A DNA stretch of 55,603 nucleotides from a virus: positions 1 through 55,603 of the IMG/VR virus record IMGVR_UViG_3300008110_000187; one strand, written 5' to 3'. Position numbers and translations under genes: made by a program. Shown here piece by piece: positions 23,854 to 31,693 of this stretch (the first letter of the stretch is position 1; every line of letters begins with the position of its first letter). The notes below the pieces were generated by a model, which was not told the DNA's origin, did not search any database, and worked only from the letters and a program-made list of their open reading frames with translations.

Positions 23854-26208
23854 ATGGCAACCTTATTCAATACAAAAATAAAAGATACCTACCAGTCACT
23901 CTTAAAACTGGAAGACAATACTATCCTAACCACTACTACTAAAAACGTAACAGATGGCTTAGGCAATGCTTCTCCTCTATACATGAGTACTACTAGAGTA
24001 GGTATAGGTACTAATGCTCCTATAAGCACACTAAATGTTTTAGGTCTATCTACATTTGTTGGTGCATCAGGCAATACATTAGGATCTACTACAGCTGGTG
24101 CTGCTGCTGCATTTTATCAAACAGGCTTTGGAGGTACTTTAGCAATAGGAGGCTATTCTAATAGTGGGGGAGAAATACAAGGTTACCAAAACAATGGTTC
24201 AAATGTTGGTGGTACTATGTGGCTACAAAGACAAGCTGGTAATGTATTAATTGGTAATACATCTGATAATGCTAAACTTGTTGTACGAGGAAGTGGATCT
24301 ACCTCTGCTACTACTTCATTACTTGTTCAGAATAGTTCTGCAACAACTGCTTTAAGTATTTTAGATGATAGAAGTTCAAATTTCAATGGTACGGTAAATA
24401 TAAATACTGGTATTACAGGAGGAAGTTATTTGCTTTATGTTCGTAGTGCATTCGTAGGTCAAGAATTGTTTACAGTTCAGGAAAATCAAAATATGGTTTT
24501 AGGTTGTAATAATGTAGTAATACGAGCAAATGCAACTTGGAATAGTCAAGGTCAGTCAGGACTTGCTTTTAATGCAAATAATTGGTACCCACAAGGAGAC
24601 ACTAGAATAGGGTGGAGTTTTACTGGCAATATGTTTGGTGCTACGGGAGGTAATTCAAATTTATCTTTAATTAGGGTAAACCCTAGTTTAGGTAATTTTA
24701 ATTCAGGTACAACGAGTGAAGTAAATTGTTTATTGTTTAATCCCGCAATCAACCAAGTAAATACAGGTACATATATAGTAAGAGGAATCTATTATAATCC
24801 AACACTTACGAGTTTAACTAGTACTACCCACACAGCAATTGAAACAGTAACTGGTAACGTTCTATTAGGAACAACTAGTGGAAACGTAGGTATTGGTACA
24901 AGTAACCCTACTAATAAACTTGAGGTAGTGGGTACTAGTAGAATTTCTTCTACCTTAAATGTAGGAGGTGATGGTTCTACAAGCACAAGTTTTGCTTCAG
25001 GCTTTATAGCTTATGATACAGGAAATGCTTATGGACATTCTCTTGTTCATGCTCAGTCTGCGCAACTTTACTTATTTGCCAATCCTCAAGGATTTGCTGC
25101 AGGAGGATATGAACCTAGTTCAGGTGGTCTGTCTTCGGGTAACTTAGCGTTTATGACTGCAAGTACTACAAGATTAAAAATACTTAACAACGGAAACGTA
25201 TTAATAGGAACAACAACAGATAGCGGTTACAAATTAGATGTTAACGGTACAGCTAGAGTAACTGGTGCTGTTAAAGGAGGAGAAGGTTCTAATTTTAATG
25301 AAATTTATTTTTATGGTGGAGGTGATAGAAAGATTAAACCAGGAGTAAATCAATTAGATATAACAGACTCGGCAGGAGTTAGTGGATTTCAAGTAGGGGG
25401 TGGTGGCGGATTTCCGAGAGTTGCTTTGGGTTATGATAAATTTGATTTTGTTAAAGGTTTGGGAAATTTTACTTATTCTGCGTCAGGATCAAATCAAGTT
25501 TTAACTTTAAATCTTAATGGACAAGGTGCAAATCACTTAACTCCTTTTGCTGATATTGTAGCTCAAGGATATGCGTTTAGTGCTCCTTCGGGAAACAATA
25601 CTACTTTAAGACTTTATACTACTAACACTACAAGTGGTACTTATGGTAATATCATTATAGGACATAATGGAACTAATGCTACAGGTAACGTAGGAGTAGG
25701 AGAAGCTTCACCTACAGCTAGATTACAAGTAAAAGGAAGTGGTAGTACTAGTGCTACTACATCGTTGTTGGTGCAAAATAGTGCGGGGACGGCTGCGATG
25801 ACCGTAAGAGATGATTTGGCAAGTGTTTTTGGAGGGCAAATTATTGGGGTGGCGTCAGGCACATTTTTAATCAATGCTGGTGGTACTTTTACACATACAA
25901 TTAGTGGAGGTGCAAGTACTTTAGATTATTTCAATGGCTTTACAATTCAAAATGCAGGACAAGGAGTAATTAAAAGTTCATATAATGGCAACACAAGGTT
26001 TTTGAGAGCATCAATTTTTGGTGCTGATTCAACAAACGATGCAAGTTCACAACTTCAAATTGATTCTACTACTAAGGGATTCCTACCACCCCGAATGACA
26101 ACAGCACAAAAAACAGCTATTGTTTCTCCTGCGGAAGGATTAATGGTTTACGATTCTACCCTAAAGAGACCTTGTTTCTTTGATGGAACTAGTTGGGTAA
26201 CAATGTAA
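23854..26208 (+). CDS. Tail fibre protein B (paralogue of A)
   Basis: 784 aa. It shares its N-terminal attachment segment (28 identical first residues) and C-terminal cap (GFLPPRMTTAQKTAI, GLMVYDST) with the preceding gene, and has two more copies of the GSTSATTSLLVQNS module near residues 150 and 630. In between are repeats of the type VGIGTSNPTNKLEVVG and VLIGTTTDSGYKLDVNG, typical of trimeric beta-helical fibres. The start follows the previous stop by 13 nt after AAACAAACAAA. The two genes probably supply alternative or stacked receptor-binding fibres. The next gene begins at its own promoter. Confidence 0.85.
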   Translation: MATLFNTKIKDTYQSLLKLEDNTILTTTTKNVTDGLGNASPLYMSTTRVGIGTNAPISTLNVLGLSTFVGASGNTLGSTTAGAAAAFYQTGFGGTLAIGGYSNSGGEIQGYQNNGSNVGGTMWLQRQAGNVLIGNTSDNAKLVVRGSGSTSATTSLLVQNSSATTALSILDDRSSNFNGTVNINTGITGGSYLLYVRSAFVGQELFTVQENQNMVLGCNNVVIRANATWNSQGQSGLAFNANNWYPQGDTRIGWSFTGNMFGATGGNSNLSLIRVNPSLGNFNSGTTSEVNCLLFNPAINQVNTGTYIVRGIYYNPTLTSLTSTTHTAIETVTGNVLLGTTSGNVGIGTSNPTNKLEVVGTSRISSTLNVGGDGSTSTSFASGFIAYDTGNAYGHSLVHAQSAQLYLFANPQGFAAGGYEPSSGGLSSGNLAFMTASTTRLKILNNGNVLIGTTTDSGYKLDVNGTARVTGAVKGGEGSNFNEIYFYGGGDRKIKPGVNQLDITDSAGVSGFQVGGGGGFPRVALGYDKFDFVKGLGNFTYSASGSNQVLTLNLNGQGANHLTPFADIVAQGYAFSAPSGNNTTLRLYTTNTTSGTYGNIIIGHNGTNATGNVGVGEASPTARLQVKGSGSTSATTSLLVQNSAGTAAMTVRDDLASVFGGQIIGVASGTFLINAGGTFTHTISGGASTLDYFNGFTIQNAGQGVIKSSYNGNTRFLRASIFGADSTNDASSQLQIDSTTKGFLPPRMTTAQKTAIVSPAEGLMVYDSTLKRPCFFDGTSWVTM

Positions 26209-26215
26209 AATCAAC

Positions 26216-26245
26216 TTGATTTAAATTTAAAATAAACTATTTTTG
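26216..26245 (+). promoter_or_regulatory. Bacteroidota promoter (TTG-N19-TATTTTTG) for the holin gene
   Basis: TTG at 26216-26218, exactly 19 nt, then TATTTTTG at 26238-26245. The GTG start of the holin is at 26256, only 10 nt after the -7 box, so the leader would be a few nucleotides long. The TTG sits in a small AT palindrome (AAATCAACTTGATTT, 26207-26221). Confidence 0.75.
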
Positions 26246-26255
26246 TAAACATACC

Positions 26256-26672
26256 GTGAAAACTTCCTTCCTACTTTACTCTACGACAACTATCCTAGCT
26301 TTCTTAGGAACTTACTTCCTTAAGTTAGGAGCAGATAACATAGAACAGTACTTAGCGGTAGTTGCTGTTATTTTTATAGATGGCTTCTTTGGAGTATGGG
26401 CAGGAACTAAGAAGATTGGTTTTCAAACAAGAAAAGCAGTTAAGGTACTTCAGACTTTGTTTTCTTGGGTACTTATACTTACAGGTGTCTTGATGATTGA
26501 GAAGGGATTTGAAGGCACTTTTTGGCTAAGCGAAACTTTGTGTGCCCCCTTTATTGTTTTTCAGCTGATAAGTGCGCTTAAGAATGCTCACACAGTAGGA
26601 ATCATAGAGAATAGTGTACTCTCTCAGATCTTGGAGAAGATAGATCAACACAAGTTCAACCACGACAAATAA
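26256..26672 (+). CDS. Phage holin (phage_holin_4-like)
   Basis: 138 aa with three or four hydrophobic segments: about residues 3-22, 30-48, 67-85 and 92-110. The central IDGFFGVWAGTKKIGFQTRK matches the conserved core of the toxin-secretion/lysis holin family (D-x-x-FGV and GF-x-TRKA). The tail is charged (KIDQHKFNHDK), as is usual for holins, which form lesions in the inner membrane to release endolysin. The start is GTG, directly after a full promoter match, which gives it separate timing from the fibre genes. No endolysin gene is adjacent. The alternative of another small membrane protein is unlikely given the motif. Confidence 0.8.
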   Translation: MKTSFLLYSTTTILAFLGTYFLKLGADNIEQYLAVVAVIFIDGFFGVWAGTKKIGFQTRKAVKVLQTLFSWVLILTGVLMIEKGFEGTFWLSETLCAPFIVFQLISALKNAHTVGIIENSVLSQILEKIDQHKFNHDK

Positions 26673-26689
26673 AATTAAACTAAATTAGA

Positions 26690-28348
26690 ATGAAAAAAAC
26701 AGATCTATATCTTAAGCCAGGGACATACATAAAGTCTTCTACTACTACAGGAGAAGTACAAGGTATCTCATTAGAGAACTTTGTAGTAAGTGTTTTAAAC
26801 AACCCTACATGTTGCCCTAAGCCAACTTTTATAAAAGATGGTATGCTTATGACAGCTGCTTTCTTGAATCCTACTTTACAAACCGTAACAGATCAAGGCT
26901 TAAATGCAAGTCCTCTAAAGTTAAGTACAACTTCTGTAACAGCCTATGGAGCAGGAGCAATAGTAAGTAACACAGTATATGGAGAAGACGCTTTAATTAC
27001 TAATACTACAGGAAGATATAACACTGCTATTGGTAAGGAAGCACTATACTCTAATACAACAGGAGAATCCAATACTGCAATTGGTTTTTATGCTATGGGC
27101 TCTATGGAGACTGGCTTAAACAATACAGCAGTAGGTCAATCAGCTCTATCTTCTAATTATAGTGGGTCTCAGAATACCGCAATAGGTAGACTTGCTCTTG
27201 GATTTGGTGGTAGTGGAGATCAAAACACAGCAGTTGGAGACCAAGCTTCTATCTTTAACACAACAGGCTCCTATAACACCTCTATGGGTGGACAGTCTCT
27301 GTATAATAACTTTACGGGGAATAATAACGTAGCTTTAGGATGGAGTGCTCTGCGTGCTAATACAGCTTCTAATAATACGGCTGTAGGGTATCGTGCTCTA
27401 ACAGCCAATACAAGTGCAACATACAACGTTGGAGTAGGTGTAGATGCTTTATTGGCAAATACCACAGGTAGTTACAACGTTGCTATTGGTGGATTGGCAA
27501 TGGCTTCAAATTTAACAGGAGCACAAAATACCGCTATTGGGGTTGCATCTATGAATTTAAATACAAGCGGTCAAAACAATTCCGCTTATGGTGCAAACAC
27601 CTTGCAAAGCAATACTACAGGACAAAATAACGTAGCATTAGGGTATTTAAGTTTATTTGCCAATACTACGGCAGAAGGAAATACAGGTTTGGGTACTGCT
27701 ACTCTATATGTAAATACTACAGGTCAATTTAACGTTGCAATTGGTAGTAATACGTTGGTGAGTAATGTTATAGGTAGCAATAATACGGCTGTAGGAACTA
27801 CAGCATTAAGAGCAAACACCGCCTCCAACAATACCGCAGTAGGCTACGAAGCAGGGTTTAGTAATACGAGTGGTTCTTCCAACGTTGTCGTAGGTTATCA
27901 AGCAGGACTTAACATTTCAACAGGTTCAGCGAATACAGCCGTAGGATATCAAGCGATTGGTTCAGGGAATTCAAGTGGTGGATATAATACTGCTGTAGGA
28001 TGGAGTTCTTTACAAAGTGTATCGGGAACATCAAATGTTGCATTAGGGGCTTATAGTGGATTACAAATTACAACTGGGCAAACCAACGTTGCAATTGGTA
28101 ATTATGCTTTAAGTAGCACAACTTCTGCGTCTAACAATACAGCCGTTGGATATAATACACAAAGTGGTAACTTTAGTGGTAGTGTTATTTTGGGAGCAAG
28201 TGCAACCGCCACAGGAAATAACCAATTTGTAGTAGGTAGTTCAGGAACAAATGCAGGTGCAGTAGATACAGCAGCAGTAACTCCTACTAAACGTTGGAAA
28301 GTAAAGATTAACGGAGTAGATTACTATATTGCTTTAGAGCCAGCTTAA
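26690..28348 (+). CDS. Repeat-rich tail fibre with NTAVG-type head repeats
   Basis: 552 aa. An N-terminal block of about 85 residues ends in NASPLKLSTTSV, which resembles the attachment segment of the two fibres upstream. From about residue 90 to 500 it is made almost wholly of repeats of roughly 14-16 or 24-30 residues with the pattern N-T-A-x-G-x-x-A (for example NNTAVGYQAG and QNNVALGYLSL). These are like the left-handed beta-roll heads of trimeric autotransporter adhesins. A short C-terminal block (RWKVKINGVDYYIAL) closes it. It is likely a trimeric fibre or adhesin-like tail component. It lies 18 nt after the holin and is probably co-transcribed. Confidence 0.8.
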   Translation: MKKTDLYLKPGTYIKSSTTTGEVQGISLENFVVSVLNNPTCCPKPTFIKDGMLMTAAFLNPTLQTVTDQGLNASPLKLSTTSVTAYGAGAIVSNTVYGEDALITNTTGRYNTAIGKEALYSNTTGESNTAIGFYAMGSMETGLNNTAVGQSALSSNYSGSQNTAIGRLALGFGGSGDQNTAVGDQASIFNTTGSYNTSMGGQSLYNNFTGNNNVALGWSALRANTASNNTAVGYRALTANTSATYNVGVGVDALLANTTGSYNVAIGGLAMASNLTGAQNTAIGVASMNLNTSGQNNSAYGANTLQSNTTGQNNVALGYLSLFANTTAEGNTGLGTATLYVNTTGQFNVAIGSNTLVSNVIGSNNTAVGTTALRANTASNNTAVGYEAGFSNTSGSSNVVVGYQAGLNISTGSANTAVGYQAIGSGNSSGGYNTAVGWSSLQSVSGTSNVALGAYSGLQITTGQTNVAIGNYALSSTTSASNNTAVGYNTQSGNFSGSVILGASATATGNNQFVVGSSGTNAGAVDTAAVTPTKRWKVKINGVDYYIALEPA

Positions 28349-28375
28349 TAAATAAAACAAAAAAAATATATAATT

Positions 28376-28702
28376 ATGACAACTTACAATTGGAAAATCA
28401 CTAACCTTTATACTAAGACTGTAGAAGGTTTGGAAGACTACGTAGTAACTGCTATGTTTGAAGTAGAAGGCGTAGATGGAGAATTCTCTTCTACTGTTAA
28501 CGGAAGTCAAATGTTTACCGTAAAAGAAGGAGCTGAGTTTGTTCCTTACGCTAACTTGACTGAAGAGATCGTAGTAGAGTGGATTAAGGAAGAGTTGGGT
28601 GAGAATGGTTTGCTTTCTATTACTGCTTGCATTGATGGCCAAATCGAAAGTCAAAAGAATCCTCCAGTAGTACCAGTAATTACTCCCTTGCCTTGGGCTT
28701 AA
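28376..28702 (+). CDS. Conserved phage protein, DUF7936-like
   Basis: 108 aa, mostly beta, acidic, with no membrane segment. The start MTTYNWKITNLYTKTVEGLE and the following VVTAMFEVEGVDGEFSS fit a small phage family often found beside tail fibres (recognised from memory as DUF7936-like, not searched). It has a Pro-rich end (PPVVPVITPLPWA). It is followed 8 nt later by a clear terminator, so it closes a transcription unit that begins at the holin promoter. It is possibly a virion decoration or fibre-tip protein; function is unknown. Confidence 0.6.
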   Translation: MTTYNWKITNLYTKTVEGLEDYVVTAMFEVEGVDGEFSSTVNGSQMFTVKEGAEFVPYANLTEEIVVEWIKEELGENGLLSITACIDGQIESQKNPPVVPVITPLPWA

Positions 28703-28709
28703 ACTAATT

Positions 28710-28737
28710 AAGGGGGTTAATAGCCCCCTTTTTTCTT
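28710..28737 (+). terminator. Rho-independent terminator
   Basis: AAGGGGG and CCCCCTT arms around TTAATAG, followed by TTTTTTCTT. The T-run ends directly at the ATG of the next gene (28738), so the spanin-like genes must be expressed by readthrough or from an unseen promoter. Confidence 0.85.
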
Positions 28738-29055
28738 ATGAAAAACCTATCCATCAAACTTAACTTTATCTTCTTCTTTACTATCGTATATCTTTTATAT
28801 AGGTATGAGTACGTACAAGAACAAGACACCAATCAAGTAATTTCTTTTATAGATTCTATTGATAAAGCAAACGATACTTACTTTGAAAAGATAGACTCCT
28901 TAGAGCATATCAAACACGAAGAGTATAGAACTTACGAAAAAATCACCCTAAAGTATGACACCATTCAAATCGCTATTGACACTATGCCTGATATTGACGG
29001 CACAAAGTATCTACTCACAATCTCTAGACAGCTTACCGCTAAAGGAATTGAATAA
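28738..29055 (+). CDS. Inner-membrane spanin-like protein
   Basis: 105 aa. One N-terminal membrane segment (about residues 5-20, FIFFFTIVYLLY) is followed by a charged helical domain that would lie in the periplasm (SIDSIDKANDTYFEKIDSLE). This is the N-in/C-out layout of i-spanins (Rz). It starts immediately after the T-run of a terminator and overlaps the next gene by 101 nt in another frame, as Rz and Rz1 pairs do. The holin is 2 kb upstream in the same orientation. Function in outer-membrane disruption at lysis is inferred from topology and arrangement, not from sequence identity. Confidence 0.55.
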   Translation: MKNLSIKLNFIFFFTIVYLLYRYEYVQEQDTNQVISFIDSIDKANDTYFEKIDSLEHIKHEEYRTYEKITLKYDTIQIAIDTMPDIDGTKYLLTISRQLTAKGIE

Positions 29056-29314
29056 CGAGTTCCTTAAAGGAATTCAAGCACGTGAGAGAGTAGTTAGTCT
29101 TAAAAAGATAGTTAGGACTGACAGTATACAGTTATCTTTATATAAAGATTCTATTATTCCTAACTTTAGATTAGCTCTAGATACAGCTAAAGTAGAGATA
29201 GTTCGCTTAGATACTAAGGTTAGATCTCAAGCAGAAACTATTAAAACATTAAAGAATGTTTTGAAAGGTGGATTAATTGCTATAGCTTTGTTAACCATAG
29301 GGTTAATACTCTAA
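28955..29314 (+). CDS. Spanin-partner-like protein with signal peptide and C-terminal membrane segment
   Basis: 119 aa, starting inside the previous gene in the +1 frame. The N-terminus is a good signal peptide (FKSLLTLCLILTAQSIYSQ; cleavage probably near YSQ) without a clear lipobox. A helical charged middle (RLDTKVRSQAETIKTLKNVL) follows, with a C-terminal hydrophobic segment (GGLIAIALLTIGLIL). A secreted N-terminus plus a C-terminal anchor resembles unimolecular spanins. With the preceding gene this could be an unusual two-component lysis pair. It ends 5 nt before the phosphoesterase gene. Assignment is tentative. Confidence 0.55.
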   Translation: MTPFKSLLTLCLILTAQSIYSQSLDSLPLKELNNEFLKGIQARERVVSLKKIVRTDSIQLSLYKDSIIPNFRLALDTAKVEIVRLDTKVRSQAETIKTLKNVLKGGLIAIALLTIGLIL

Positions 29315-29319
29315 AGCCT

Positions 29320-30654
29320 ATGATGCCAATATCTAAACAGATTGTCCAGTATTACATGGAGAATCCAAATACGAATGAGACAGCTATTGAAGTTGCTCTT
29401 CGTTTTAACTATCATCCTGAAGAACGTAATCAGTTAAGGGGTAAGCGAGTTCGTGATTTAAAAAGATCAGCTATGGCCAAACTCCTAAAGGGTGATCCTC
29501 TTTACATGCCGAATCCACAATCCGAGATTAATTCTAATACAACTCTAGGAACTTACGACGAAAACTTAGAAAAAGGTACTTTAGAAGTATCTAAACTAGT
29601 ATCTGAGCAACCTAGATCTGCCGAAGAGATTGTAAGGATTCACAAAATAGATACTACTAAGTGGAAACTTGTTCAGTATTGGAGTAAAGAAAAAAGCTCT
29701 GGATGGTTAGTATCAGCTTTGTTTGCTCATATAAAGCCAGAGGATACTTTTAATGACGACATAGAAGGCATTCTAAGAGAAGTTTTTCTTGAATCTGACA
29801 TCACAGTACACCCAACACCTAAAAAGTCTCCTGTAAGCTCTAAGAAGGGCTTATTTGTTTATATGAGTGACAAACATGTAGGTGCGCTTACACATCCTAC
29901 TGCTCTCTTTGGAAACGAATACAACGAGAATGTCTTTGAGGAGAGAATGAATAGAACATTAGAGGAGATAGAGAAGCAAGTTAAGATACACGGAAGACTA
30001 GAAGACTTATTTATCTGTGACTTAGGTGATTCTTTAGATGGTTGGAACGGATATACTACTAGAGGAGGTCACCAATTACCTCAGAACATGGATAGTAAGG
30101 AATCTTTTATGACTTATCTGTATGCTCATAAGAGATTCTTTGATACTTTAGTCGAAAGAAACTTAACTAATAACATTCATGCAGTAATGCAAACCAATGA
30201 TAACCATGCAGGTTCATTTGGATATATTACTAACCAAGCACTTACTCTTTATTTAAACACAGCTTATCCATTTATTAAAGTAACGATAATGGAGAAGTTC
30301 TTAGAACATTTTGATTATGGCAAACATACGTTTATCTTCACTCATGGAAAAGATTCTGAAGATCTTAAGCATGGTCTTCCCCTTTTCTTAACAGAGAAAG
30401 CAGAAAACTTCCTCAATAAGTATATAAATCACCACAATTTAGGAGAGAATAAAAATATCTCGATAGTAAAAGGAGACCTACATACAGAGAGTATGCAACA
30501 AGCATACAAATTTAGATACAGAAATGTATTGTCTATGTATGGTTCTTCTAAGTGGATAATGAATAACTTTGGTCCAGGATACCCAGGAGTTTCATTTGAT
30601 TTAGTAGAAAAAGATACGGATTTGATTTATTCGTTTTATATTCGCTTTAAATAA
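29320..30654 (+). CDS. Calcineurin-like metallophosphoesterase with N-terminal helical domain
   Basis: 444 aa. The first 60 residues are helical and may form a small HTH-like domain. The C-terminal half has the metal-binding motifs of the calcineurin-like fold: SDKH (Asp184, His186), GDSLDGW (Asp237), NDNHAG (about 293-298, in place of GNHD), FTHGKD and GDLHTE. All ligand types are present, although two motifs are non-canonical. Substrate is unknown; relatives act on nucleotides, DNA ends or protein phosphates. It is carried in the late rightward unit after the lysis genes, which is unusual for a DNA-processing enzyme. ATG codons at 29320 and 29323 are both possible starts. Confidence 0.8.
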   Translation: MMPISKQIVQYYMENPNTNETAIEVALRFNYHPEERNQLRGKRVRDLKRSAMAKLLKGDPLYMPNPQSEINSNTTLGTYDENLEKGTLEVSKLVSEQPRSAEEIVRIHKIDTTKWKLVQYWSKEKSSGWLVSALFAHIKPEDTFNDDIEGILREVFLESDITVHPTPKKSPVSSKKGLFVYMSDKHVGALTHPTALFGNEYNENVFEERMNRTLEEIEKQVKIHGRLEDLFICDLGDSLDGWNGYTTRGGHQLPQNMDSKESFMTYLYAHKRFFDTLVERNLTNNIHAVMQTNDNHAGSFGYITNQALTLYLNTAYPFIKVTIMEKFLEHFDYGKHTFIFTHGKDSEDLKHGLPLFLTEKAENFLNKYINHHNLGENKNISIVKGDLHTESMQQAYKFRYRNVLSMYGSSKWIMNNFGPGYPGVSFDLVEKDTDLIYSFYIRFK

Positions 30655-30661
30655 AGATAAC

Positions 30662-30892
30662 ATGATTACCCTAGCAGATATAGACAAATTAATAAATCAA
30701 TTTTATTTAGACTCCGAGAAAGATGGGTTAGGAGTAAGACCTAACGTAATACTACTCACAGAAGATCACTTTGAAGAATTATTAAAAGAGATGGGAGTAG
30801 AAGAAGAAGACGATGTTACAATAGAAAGCATCCTGGGAATGGATGTCGTCATAGCAAATGGGATAGAGTACCCAAGACTAATAAGACTTTAA
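30662..30892 (+). CDS. Small acidic phage protein, unknown function
   Basis: 76 aa, acidic (LLKEMGVEEEDDVTIE), with an alpha/beta look and no signal or membrane segment. It contains VRPNVILLTEDHFEELL and ILGMDVVIANG, a pattern seen in small uncharacterised phage proteins. It is the last gene of the rightward module, and its TAA stop shares two of its bases with the stop of the convergent fibre gene. Function is not recognised. Confidence 0.6.
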   Translation: MITLADIDKLINQFYLDSEKDGLGVRPNVILLTEDHFEELLKEMGVEEEDDVTIESILGMDVVIANGIEYPRLIRL

Positions 30893-31674
30893 AAGGTCGT
30901 AATCTTGTAGTAAATATCCATGTTATATGGATTGGGATTATTGACCGTAATATCTAAAGAAGGTCCTCCCGTGACACTAAAACTTAGTTGTCCAAAAGAA
31001 GCAGGAGTAGGACTTTGAACGTCTACCCAAAAATTATATCCTAAGGGATTTCCTGCTAAAAAGGTAACATAAACAACACCAATTTCTTGTTCTCCATTGG
31101 CAGCTGAGTTACGCTTAGCGTAGTATTCTAGTTTTAAGAATCCTACATCAGTACCACTAGTGTATAAACTAACAGTACTTCCTGTGTTTAGAGTGGCTGT
31201 ACTAGGAGAACTTCCACCACCTCCTCCATTAGAGGCAGCAGTTATTCTTCCTTGAGCATCTACAGTAATGTCAGCACTTGTATAAGAGCCTGCAGTTACT
31301 GCTGTATTGGCTAGAGAGATGGTTCCACTTGTTGAAATTGTTCCTCCGCTTAATCCTGTTCCTGCTGTAATAGAGGTAACAGTACCCAAGTAAGCATCTC
31401 CGCTTACAGGAGTATAACCAAGAGCATTAATAACATCAGTACCTGTTAAGGTAATAGCACCTGTTCTAGTGTTAAAACTAGTAACAAAGTTAGCTGAATT
31501 AAAGCCTATAGTTACATCACCAGTACCTGAGTTAGCACCTGTACTGCTGATAGTTAGAGGAGAGTTTACTAATAACTTAGTAATCAAAGCCTCTCCTGAG
31601 GTAGTAGTGTTTATGTCACTTCTACCTACAGAGGAATTTTCAATAAGGGAACCACCAATCTGAGTTCTAGCCAT
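30889..31674 (-). CDS. Tail fibre-like protein (short)
   Basis: 261 aa, Gly/Ser/Thr-rich. It has the phage fibre repeat FNTRTGAITLTGTDVINALG (about residues 67-86) and then ITAGTGLSGGTI, followed by GSYTSADITVDAQGRITAAS and a Gly-rich hinge (GGGGG). The C-terminal about 85 residues (GFLKLEYYAKRNSAANGEQ) look like a distinct beta-sandwich tip. It is the last of three consecutive fibre genes on the minus strand and overlaps the end of the opposing gene by four bases. Likely a side-fibre or fibre-tip subunit. Confidence 0.75.
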   Translation of the reverse strand: MARTQIGGSLIENSSVGRSDINTTTSGEALITKLLVNSPLTISSTGANSGTGDVTIGFNSANFVTSFNTRTGAITLTGTDVINALGYTPVSGDAYLGTVTSITAGTGLSGGTISTSGTISLANTAVTAGSYTSADITVDAQGRITAASNGGGGGSSPSTATLNTGSTVSLYTSGTDVGFLKLEYYAKRNSAANGEQEIGVVYVTFLAGNPLGYNFWVDVQSPTPASFGQLSFSVTGGPSLDITVNNPNPYNMDIYYKITTF

Positions 31675-31693
31675 AATTAATATTAAAAGTCAA

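Noticed and set aside
26990-28200. Regular DNA repeats that could be taken for a CRISPR array
   Set aside because: The repeats are codon-phased, vary in sequence and length, and encode N-T-A-x-G protein repeats in one open frame; there are no constant repeats with unique spacers.
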